A stretch of 64,000 bases of DNA from Leptolyngbya sp. Cla-17 (GTDB taxonomy: Bacteria > Cyanobacteriota > Cyanobacteriia > Leptolyngbyales > Leptolyngbyaceae), in NCBI RefSeq assembly GCF_016807185.1, contig NZ_JAEVYN010000006.1, positions 30,057-94,056 of the forward strand, written 5' to 3'. This document shows positions 28,146 through 34,906 of this stretch, piece by piece. Under the pieces are notes generated by a model. That model did no database searches. It saw nothing but the letters and a program-made list of their open reading frames with translations, and was not told where the DNA came from. Numbering within the stretch: the first letter of the stretch is position 1; every line of letters begins with the position of its first letter. The translations under genes were made by a program, and so were the position numbers.

Positions 28146-28514
28146 ATGCTGCACGGCGTAACGTTAACCAAAGTTTTCGACTTCATTGAAGGTAATTATC
28201 AAGATGCCATTGGCTTGTTTGAAGTAGCTCAATTTGTCGGATATTCTCCCGCTTACTTAACCGATTTAGTCCGTCGCCAAACTGGGCGACCTGTGCATGA
28301 CTGGATTATTGAACGGCGACTGACGGAAGCCTGCCTCCTGTTATGTGAAACTAACGACTCCGCTAGCCACATTGCCGAAATTACAGGCTATCAAACGATT
28401 GGATATTTCTTTCGGCAGTTTCGCCAGCGATACGGCACGACTCCGCAAGCCTGGAGAAAGATTCAACAGACAAAAATGCTGTCATCAGATGTCGATCGTG
28501 TTGCCAAATCCTAA
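28146..28514 (+). CDS. AraC-type DNA-binding domain protein (stand-alone HTH)
   Basis: A 122-residue protein that is almost only the AraC/XylS double-HTH DNA-binding domain: VAQFVGYSPAYLTDLVRRQTG (first HTH), IIERRLTEACLLL (linker helix), IAEITGYQTIGYFFRQFRQRYG and TPQAWRK (second HTH). Unlike typical ~300-residue members it has no ligand-sensing domain. AAGGAG lies 9 bases before the ATG. The next gene starts 16 bp downstream, so it is probably the first gene of the NHLM export locus and its likely transcriptional regulator. A 27-bp palindrome just upstream could be an autoregulatory operator. Confidence 0.8.
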   Translation: MLHGVTLTKVFDFIEGNYQDAIGLFEVAQFVGYSPAYLTDLVRRQTGRPVHDWIIERRLTEACLLLCETNDSASHIAEITGYQTIGYFFRQFRQRYGTTPQAWRKIQQTKMLSSDVDRVAKS

Positions 28515-28530
28515 AGGAAATCCCCTCACT

Positions 28531-30000
28531 ATGAAACCCTTACATCGATTGTTTCACCCCTCCGCCTGGTCATTGATGACCCTACTCTCAACAGCCATGT
28601 TGGGGGTCACGTGGACTCCAATCCTGCTCCTGGTCTTTGCTCGCTCACATTACCAAAATCATTACAGCGTTTGGACATTAGGCGCGATCGCCACCCTCAT
28701 TCCATTGCTCTTGGCTGGCTGGCTGCTTAGACCTATGCGCCGCCTGACAAAGGCAGCAAAGGCAGTGGAGCGAGGAAATTTTGCGCCTCCGGCATTAGCT
28801 GAAATCTCCCAGGCTCAAAACGACATCGGCTATCTGGCGCGGGTGTTTGCCAAAATGGTTGCCAAAGTTAAAGCCGCCCAAGAACAACACATGAGCCAGC
28901 AGATTACTGATGTGATGCTGCGGGAGTTGAATCATGGTGACATTCAGTGGTTGGGTACTGTGGGGCACTGTCGGGAAATTGGTGTTGGAACGGTGCTGAC
29001 TCAAGCAGGACGAATGATCGACACGTTTCATCTGGTGTTGGATGGCTGCCTGGCGGTGACGGCGGCTACGTTTGAGGGTAACTACCTCGATCGTGTCTAT
29101 GCCCAGGATGATGCCATCTCGGATTTGGAAGTTGCCCGATTAGGGAGCGGTGAGGTTGTGGGAGAAAGTCTGTTGACGGGTACTCAGACCACTGCAAGTA
29201 CAACCATCAAAGCACTCAAACCCTCTCTAGTGCTATCAATTTCTCAGGCTCAATTAGTCGCTCAACTAAAGCAAGATGTTGGGTTTGCAGCCCGGTTTTA
29301 TCGGGCGATCGCCGTCATCTTATCTAATCGATTGCAGACTCTAATCGGTCAAATGGGTTGCAACTCGCTGACTCAAGACCAACCCCTGCGGGATGTGCTG
29401 TCTATTTTAGGAGCGTTGAATGACAGCGATATTGATTGGCTGGTGGCGATCGGTCAGCAACAAAAAGTCCCGGCGAATTCAGTTCTGATTCATCAAAGTA
29501 AACCCATTGAGGCGCTGTATATCCTGCTGGATGGCATCTTAATGGTTTCCACTTTTGATCAGCTTCGTAATCCCTTTGTCCAAGCTTTTTCAGTGCTGGA
29601 TGCAGACGAATCGGGTCAAGAAATTACCCGATTGTCGAAGGGCGAGATGGTGGGTGAAACGCTATTTCTAAATGCTCACTTACCTCCTGCCACCATTACG
29701 GCGTTGCAAGATTCACTCGTGTTGGCAATTCCGCGATCGCACCTCGCCATCAAACTAGAACAAGACATTGGGTTTGCCTCCCGGTTCTACCGAATGCTGG
29801 CAAACTTACTGTCTAATCGCCTGCAAGAATTGCTTGATCGACTTGGCTATGGTCAGCAGGTGGACGATCGCGTCACGTCGCTCAATGGTGCCATTCAAGC
29901 GGAGGATGAATTGAATTTTAATGTGCTGGATCAGATGGCGATCGCGGGTACTCGCTTCGACTGGATGCTTCGTCGATTAGGCGGCATTGAGGCAGCTTAA
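28531..30000 (+). CDS. membrane HAMP protein with two cyclic-nucleotide-binding-like domains
   Basis: A 489-residue protein: two N-terminal transmembrane segments (LMTLLSTAMLGVTWTPILLLV and TLGAIATLIPLLLAGWL), a HAMP-like linker (RPMRRLTKAAKAVERGNF), then two tandem cNMP/Crp-like cupin domains. The two share internal motifs: LDGCLAVTAATF/LDGILMVSTFDQ, GEVVGESLLTG/GEMVGETLFLN, SLVLSISQAQL/SLVLAIPRSHL and ILSNRLQ/LLSNRLQE. There is no output kinase or HTH. Proteins of this type accompany NHLM peptide exporters. A role as ligand-sensing regulator or accessory of the exporter is inferred. ATG 28531 follows AAAGGAA; longer upstream frames overlap the AraC gene and are rejected. A rho-independent terminator follows at 30095. 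Confidence 0.75.
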   Translation: MKPLHRLFHPSAWSLMTLLSTAMLGVTWTPILLLVFARSHYQNHYSVWTLGAIATLIPLLLAGWLLRPMRRLTKAAKAVERGNFAPPALAEISQAQNDIGYLARVFAKMVAKVKAAQEQHMSQQITDVMLRELNHGDIQWLGTVGHCREIGVGTVLTQAGRMIDTFHLVLDGCLAVTAATFEGNYLDRVYAQDDAISDLEVARLGSGEVVGESLLTGTQTTASTTIKALKPSLVLSISQAQLVAQLKQDVGFAARFYRAIAVILSNRLQTLIGQMGCNSLTQDQPLRDVLSILGALNDSDIDWLVAIGQQQKVPANSVLIHQSKPIEALYILLDGILMVSTFDQLRNPFVQAFSVLDADESGQEITRLSKGEMVGETLFLNAHLPPATITALQDSLVLAIPRSHLAIKLEQDIGFASRFYRMLANLLSNRLQELLDRLGYGQQVDDRVTSLNGAIQAEDELNFNVLDQMAIAGTRFDWMLRRLGGIEAA

Positions 30001-30094
30001 GCGATCGTATAGCTAACTGTTTAAACCTCTAATTTTTCAAGAAGTTAGAGATAGTATCTCAAGTGGGAAAAGCCTATATTAGTCATCTCGAAAG

Positions 30095-30128
30095 TAGACG
30101 TTGAGTTTTCACTTAACGTCTATTTTTA
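30095..30128 (+). terminator. rho-independent terminator after the HAMP-cNMP gene
   Basis: An 11-bp stem (TAGACGTTGAG / CTTAACGTCTA, one G-U) with a TTTTCA loop is followed by a TTTTTAT tract. It separates the regulator genes from the precursor-peptide transcript. Confidence 0.75.
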
Positions 30129-30337
30129 TGCTCAAAAATTCTTGATTCCTCAATCATTTCATTTAAAACAAAAACTTGATTTTCATCTAAATATTGTTCA
30201 TTGTTATCTCGTTTCCGATTATTTATAGTTGTAGTATCAAGAATAAAAAAGGAATTAAAAACCTTGTTTCTTGAGGTCTGGGGGAGAGCAATCTCTATCA
30301 GAAGTAAGCAAATCCATCATTTTAAGGAGAAACGAAA
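30129..30337 (+). promoter_or_regulatory. AT-rich leader of the precursor-peptide gene
   Basis: About 210 bp without ORFs between a terminator and the precursor gene, very AT-rich compared with the surroundings. It must hold the promoter; no specific boxes are assigned. AAGGAGA at 30324-30330 is a near-ideal ribosome binding site 7 bases before the ATG. Confidence 0.45.
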
Positions 30338-30562
30338 ATGGAAATGATCAAATCAGTACGTCTAGCAAATGTTGAAGTTGAAGCATTGGATGAGTTAAGC
30401 GCCGAGGAACTTAATATGGTTGCGGGCGGTTGCCCGCCTCAACCGCCTCAGCCGCCTCAAGTTGATGATAGAGATTTTATCGATTTGAAGGGATCAGTCT
30501 TTGACTTCCTCAATCCAGGATTCAGGATTGGAAGAGCTTCTGTCTCATTCAAGAAGAAATAG
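30338..30562 (+). CDS. double-glycine precursor peptide with proline-rich core (bacteriocin/RiPP-like)
   Basis: A 74-residue peptide with a classic double-glycine leader: acidic helix ALDELSAEELNMVAGG, cut predicted after Gly31. The 43-residue core begins CPPQPPQPPQVDDRD, continues with FIDLKGSVFDFLNPGF and ends basic (RIGRASVSFKKK). The core has a single Cys, at its first position, and a PPQ triplet repeat. The leader is short and not of the long nitrile-hydratase (NHLP) type, although the exporters next door are NHLM-type. No LanM, YcaO, radical-SAM or protease gene lies nearby, so the product may be an unmodified secreted peptide, like the EbfG biofilm proteins exported by the C39 transporter PteB in Synechococcus elongatus. 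A very strong Shine-Dalgarno precedes it. Confidence 0.8.
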   Translation: MEMIKSVRLANVEVEALDELSAEELNMVAGGCPPQPPQPPQVDDRDFIDLKGSVFDFLNPGFRIGRASVSFKKK

Positions 30563-30818
30563 TTCTTCTACTTTCAATTACATAGGCTGGATCAAGGCGA
30601 AGAGCATAGTAGTAAATTACTTCTGATTTGCCTTGATTCAGTATCTCCAGAAAATAGCTTCCCTGTTTTTCACGACGTGGACCTGAACATAAACCTTTTT
30701 GGGTAGGGTCGCTTCTTAGATAAACCACTTTGGTCAATTCATCAAACGAGCTTAATCTTAGTAAGCTTTCTAGGTTGAGTTGAGATATAAGAAATACTTT
30801 AATAAGTCTTTGCTTATC
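30549..30818 (-). pseudogene. possible small-protein remnant without a good start
   Basis: A minus-strand frame stays open over ~89 codons and reads like protein (FLISQLNLESLLRLSSFDEL, VVYLRSDPTQKGL, GPRREKQGSYFLEILNQG). The only usual start is a TTG at 30737. I do not recognise the family. It overlaps the 3' end of the precursor gene by 14 bp, convergently. It may be a decayed gene or chance; low confidence. Confidence 0.25.
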
Positions 30819-30933
30819 TCAACTCAACTCTTCTTCAAAAGAGTGAAAAATTCTATCAAACAAAAATGAATAAGTAAAAACAATATTTCGTAGGATTGTT
30901 TTCTTAAATAATTTGACCAAGTTGGAGATAGGA

Positions 30934-31134
30934 ATGCAGATTCAACGGCAATTAGATTATCGACTTTATAGCCTGGGCTGGCGGAGCGGTTTACATAGAA
31001 ATATTTCCAAAATTCAACATTTATTGCTGAGTATTTTTTTGCTGTATCGTCGAGGGTTTGCAGAGGGTTCTCAATGTATTGAAGAATACCATCCTGGCAA
31101 GAAATTCTCCAAAAAGCTCAATGAAAGTAAGTAA
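30934..31134 (+). CDS. small basic protein in the export operon, unknown
   Basis: A 66-residue basic protein (MQIQRQLDYRLYSLGWRSG, one hydrophobic stretch LLLSIFLLY, Lys-rich end). GGAG lies 7 bases before ATG 30934. Its stop is 15 bp before the HlyD start, so it appears cotranscribed with the exporter. It has no double-glycine motif and I recognise no family. It might be an accessory or immunity-like peptide, or a chance ORF; the good ribosome binding site and tight spacing are the only support. Confidence 0.4.
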   Translation: MQIQRQLDYRLYSLGWRSGLHRNISKIQHLLLSIFLLYRRGFAEGSQCIEEYHPGKKFSKKLNESK

Positions 31135-31149
31135 TTGAGGGTGATTGAA

Positions 31150-32595
31150 ATGGTTACTCAAAAGCGGGATTTGTTTCGGAAGGAATCGTTGGAGCGGTTA
31201 GCGTCGCCGGAGCGGTTAGATCAATTGATGCAGGTGGTGAATCCGAAGAGTTGGTTGCCGTTAGCGTGTTTAGGTTCTTTAGTCGCAACTGCGCTGGTGT
31301 GGAGTGTGTATGGACGGATTCCAGTGACGATCGAAGGCCGAGGCGCGTTAGTTTACCCTAGCAAAGTGGTGTCTTTGCCAGCCAAAAGTGTAGGGCAATT
31401 GGTAGCGCTGAAGGTCAAGGTTGGGGATGTGGTGAAAAAGGGCGATGTGCTGGGAACGATCGACCAATCGGAACTACGAAAACAACTGCAACAACAGCGC
31501 ACGAAGTTAACCGAATTGCAGTCTCAAGATCAGGCGGTGGTTTTTTTGCGGGGCGTGCGGAATACCGAAGAACGGCGATCGGTTCAGCAGCAACGTGAGT
31601 ATCTCCAGCAACAGAAGCGGGACTTACAAGAATCCTCCTTAAAGATTAAACGTACCGATAGGGAGGCGATTGAGGAACAACGGCGGAGTTTGAAGCAAAA
31701 GTTACGCCAAACAGCGGCAATGGCTCCGATTCTGGCAGAGCGACTAACCGTGCGGCAACAACTCTATGCTGAACGGATTATTACCAACGATGTGTTGCTG
31801 GATGCTCAGATCAAAGATAAGGAAAACCGGGACGCGATCGCCGATCTCCAGGCGCAACTGAAACAACTGGATGCCAAAGAAACCGAGCAGGAAAAGAGCA
31901 ACCGGGATAACTTTACTTCGATCATCGATGTAGAAGCGAAATTGAAAGAACTGAATAGCCGCGAGGCGACGCTGGCACAGCAAGATTTGGAAGCTTCCAC
32001 TACGCGCACCAAAGAGATCCAGGAAGTCCAGCGCGAGATTGCCAAACTGGAACTGCAACTGGGCAACAGCAGCCAGATTATCAGCCAACATAACGGGCGG
32101 ATTCTAGAAATTGCCGTGCATCCGGGACAAATGTTGGAGGCAAGCACCCGAATTGGCAACATCGACACCGAAATTAGCTCCAGTAACCTGGTTGGCATGA
32201 CCTACTTCAGCATCAGTGATGGCAAAAAGATTCAACCCGGAATGACAATCCAGATCACGCCGCAAACGGTCAAACGTGAGCGGTTTGGCGGCATTGTCGG
32301 CACGGTTGCCAGCGTTTCCACCTTTCCGATTACCACAGAATCGGCTGCCAGCATTGTCGGCAATCCGGAAATGGTGAAAGGCTTGGTGGCTGACAAACAA
32401 GAAGGTGTGATTCAAGTGTTCGCCAAGTTGAAGCCCGACGCTGCCACCGCCAGCGGCTATCAGTGGTCATCCTCAAAAGGACCCAACCTGAAGATTTCAT
32501 CGGGAACCACCACCACTGTTCGAGTCTCGGTGGAAGAGCGCGCTCCGATTACCTTTGTCTTACCTATTTTGAGGTCTACCAGTGGCTTCTTCTAA
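31150..32595 (+). CDS. HlyD-family periplasmic adaptor of NHLM-type peptide exporter
   Basis: A 481-residue membrane fusion protein of the NHLM bacteriocin secretion type. A cytoplasmic N-terminus (FRKESLERLASPERLDQLM) precedes one transmembrane helix (LACLGSLVATALVWSVYG). Then comes the first lipoyl half (IEGRGALVYPSKVVSLPAKS, VKVGDVVKKGDVLGTID), a long alpha-helical hairpin rich in Gln/Lys/Glu (about residues 100-310), the second lipoyl half (HNGRILEIAVHPGQML) and a beta-barrel end. It would link the inner-membrane ABC exporters to the outer membrane. ATG 31150 has GAGG 9 bases upstream; the TTG frame from 31135 is rejected. The last 14 bases overlap the GTG start of the C39 transporter, indicating translational coupling. 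Confidence 0.9.
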   Translation: MVTQKRDLFRKESLERLASPERLDQLMQVVNPKSWLPLACLGSLVATALVWSVYGRIPVTIEGRGALVYPSKVVSLPAKSVGQLVALKVKVGDVVKKGDVLGTIDQSELRKQLQQQRTKLTELQSQDQAVVFLRGVRNTEERRSVQQQREYLQQQKRDLQESSLKIKRTDREAIEEQRRSLKQKLRQTAAMAPILAERLTVRQQLYAERIITNDVLLDAQIKDKENRDAIADLQAQLKQLDAKETEQEKSNRDNFTSIIDVEAKLKELNSREATLAQQDLEASTTRTKEIQEVQREIAKLELQLGNSSQIISQHNGRILEIAVHPGQMLEASTRIGNIDTEISSSNLVGMTYFSISDGKKIQPGMTIQITPQTVKRERFGGIVGTVASVSTFPITTESAASIVGNPEMVKGLVADKQEGVIQVFAKLKPDAATASGYQWSSSKGPNLKISSGTTTTVRVSVEERAPITFVLPILRSTSGFF

Positions 32596-34837
32596 CATTT
32601 CATCGCCACCTGCATCTCCCTTGCAGAGTTTGAAGCAGCGAGTTAAGGGTCAGCGAGTTAAAACTCCCACGCTGCTGCAAATGGAAGCTGTAGAGTGTGG
32701 TGCAGCCGCTCTAGGAATTATTTTGGGATACTACGATCGCATCGTGCCCCTACCCGAATTGCGGCAGGAATGTGGCGTTTCTCGCGATGGCAGTAAAGCT
32801 GCGAATATTTTGAAAGCGGCTCAAACCTATGGACTGCAAGCGAAGGGTTACAAGAAAGAGCTAGAGCACCTGCAAGCGTTGCGCCCGCCCTACATTGTGT
32901 TTTGGAACTTTAATCACTTCCTGGTGGTGGAAGGCTTTGGCAAGCAGCGAGTGTATCTGAACGACCCTGCCTCCGGACCGCGCACCGTTTCTCACGCAGA
33001 ATTTGATGAAGGCTACACAGGCGTGGTGCTAGTGCTAGAACCCAGCACGGAGTTTGTTAAAGGGGGCCGCAAGCCCAGCATGACTTTAGCTCTATGGGAG
33101 CGATTACGCAGTTCTAAAGGGGCAGTTGCCTATTGTGTGCTAGCGGGATTTCTGCTGACTCTGATTGAACTAGTAGTGCCAGTGTTTAGTCAGATTTTTG
33201 TCGATGAAATTTTGATTGAAGGGCGGCAGCAATGGCTACGTCCATTAATTATTGGCATGGTAGTTGCAGCGATTCTCCAGGCACTGTTGACCTTATTTCA
33301 GTTGCGTTACCTGCGTCGATTAAAAATCAAGTTATCTGTGGGTATGTCCAGCCGTTTTCTCTGGCACATTTTGCGATTACCTGTGGGGTTTTATGCCCAA
33401 CGATTTGCTGGGGAAATCAGCAACCGCACCACGTTGAATGATCAGGTGGCAGAGGTGCTTTCAGGAAAATTGGCGACAACCGCGATCGATGTCGTGATGG
33501 TCGTGTTCTATGTCCTAATCATGATTCAGTACGATTGGGTCTTGACCTCAACTGGAATCATCTTTGCTGCTATCAATATTTTCACCTTGCAGTGGCTTTC
33601 CCGCCGCCGTATTGACACGAATCAGCGTTTAATTCAGGAATACGGTAAAGTCTCTGGCACATCGATCTCTGCCCTCCAAGGTATTGAAACTCTAAAAGCA
33701 TCCGGGCTAGAGTCAGATTTCTTTGCTCGCTGGGCAGGCTATTACACGAAGGCGATCAACTCCCAGCAAGAATTGGGCTTAAGCAACCAGACTTTTTCCG
33801 TGCTGCCAACCCTCCTCTCCGCCCTCTCCGCCATGCTCTTGCTAGTAGTTGGTGGCTTACGGGTGATGGATGGATACCTCAGCATCGGGATGCTGGTCGC
33901 GTTTCAAGGTTTGATGCAAAGCTTTCTCGCTCCCGTTAACAGCCTAGTGAGCTTTGGTAGCTCCTTGCAAGAACTCGAAGGAAATTTGGTGCGCCTCGAC
34001 GACGTGTTGCGAAACCCAACAGACCCACAATTGAAGGCAGAAGGCAGGAGGCAAGAGGCAGAATCTGAAACTCAAAATTCAAAATTCAAAATTCAAAATC
34101 CTCGGCTCCAGGGTGCGATCGAGTTACGTCATCTCACCTTTGGCTATAGTCGGTTGGCGGCTCCACTGATTGAAGACTTGAACTTGCGGCTGAAACCGGG
34201 AGAGAGAGTCGCTCTCGTGGGTGGCAGTGGGTCTGGCAAGTCTACCGTCGCCAAGCTGGTGAGTGGACTATACGAACCCTGGTCCGGGGAGATTTACTTT
34301 GATGGTGAACCAAGGGCACAGATTCTGCGCCAGATCTTGACCAACTCTGTGGCGCTGGTGGAGCAAGATATTTCGATGTTTGGCGGCACGGTGCGAGAGA
34401 ATCTGACGCTGTGGGATGCCACCGTACCAGAGAAACACATCATTCAAGCCTGTCAAGACGCGGCAATTCATGAGGTGATTCTGGCATTACCAGGGGGCTA
34501 TGATGCCGAGTTGAGCGAGGGAGCCGTGAACCTGAGCGGTGGACAACGACAACGATTAGAGATTGCCAGAGCGTTGGTCAATAATCCCGCAATTTTAGTG
34601 ATGGATGAAGCGACAAGCGCGTTGGATACGGAAACGGAGAAAATCATCGATCGCAATCTGCGTCAACGCGGCTGCACTTGCCTGATCGTGGCGCATCGCT
34701 TAAGCACCATCCGAGATTGCGATGAAATCATCGTATTTGACCGTGGCAAAGTTGTGCAACGTGGCACTCATGAAGAACTTTGGCAAGTTGATGGCGTGTA
34801 CTCACGCTTGATTCGCACTGAAGGGGAATCACTTTAA
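32582..34837 (+). CDS. C39-peptidase ABC exporter (NHLM ABC1 type)
   Basis: A 751-residue peptidase-containing ABC transporter. The N-terminal C39 domain has Gln33 and catalytic Cys39 in LLQMEAVECGAAALG, His112 in WNFNHFLVVEG and Asp128 in LNDPASGP, so the protease looks intact and should cut double-glycine leaders. Six transmembrane helices follow (about residues 165-450), then the ATPase domain: Walker A in GGSGSGKSTVAKL, signature LSGGQRQRLEIARAL, Walker B ILVMDEATSALD, H-loop VAHRLSTI. The linker between the membrane and ATPase domains holds an in-frame cyanobacterial repeat insertion (34037-34110). The start is GTG 32582, inside the hlyD 3' end. Substrate is inferred to be the peptide encoded at 30338. 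Confidence 0.9.
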   Translation: MASSNISSPPASPLQSLKQRVKGQRVKTPTLLQMEAVECGAAALGIILGYYDRIVPLPELRQECGVSRDGSKAANILKAAQTYGLQAKGYKKELEHLQALRPPYIVFWNFNHFLVVEGFGKQRVYLNDPASGPRTVSHAEFDEGYTGVVLVLEPSTEFVKGGRKPSMTLALWERLRSSKGAVAYCVLAGFLLTLIELVVPVFSQIFVDEILIEGRQQWLRPLIIGMVVAAILQALLTLFQLRYLRRLKIKLSVGMSSRFLWHILRLPVGFYAQRFAGEISNRTTLNDQVAEVLSGKLATTAIDVVMVVFYVLIMIQYDWVLTSTGIIFAAINIFTLQWLSRRRIDTNQRLIQEYGKVSGTSISALQGIETLKASGLESDFFARWAGYYTKAINSQQELGLSNQTFSVLPTLLSALSAMLLLVVGGLRVMDGYLSIGMLVAFQGLMQSFLAPVNSLVSFGSSLQELEGNLVRLDDVLRNPTDPQLKAEGRRQEAESETQNSKFKIQNPRLQGAIELRHLTFGYSRLAAPLIEDLNLRLKPGERVALVGGSGSGKSTVAKLVSGLYEPWSGEIYFDGEPRAQILRQILTNSVALVEQDISMFGGTVRENLTLWDATVPEKHIIQACQDAAIHEVILALPGGYDAELSEGAVNLSGGQRQRLEIARALVNNPAILVMDEATSALDTETEKIIDRNLRQRGCTCLIVAHRLSTIRDCDEIIVFDRGKVVQRGTHEELWQVDGVYSRLIRTEGESL
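34037..34110 (+). repeat. ATTCAAA-type short repeat translated in frame in the exporter linker
   Basis: A purine-rich GGCAGAAGGCAGGAGGCA stretch followed by repeated AAAATTC units, the typical interspersed short tandem repeat of cyanobacterial intergenic DNA. Here it encodes QNSKFKIQN-like residues in the linker before the ATPase domain without breaking the frame. Similar repeat-coded residues (RFKIQIRIWDF) occur upstream of the response regulator near 53910-53945. Confidence 0.7.
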
Positions 34838-34906
34838 GGTTTTTGGCATTGAGTGTTTGTGAATGACCTAATGACTAAAACCAATGATTAATAAGGGGAA
34901 ACTAGT

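Noticed and set aside
28345..28530. N-terminal extension of the HAMP-cNMP protein into the AraC gene
   Set aside because: Overlap with a well-supported gene in another frame; ATG 28531 has a ribosome binding site and starts just before TM1.
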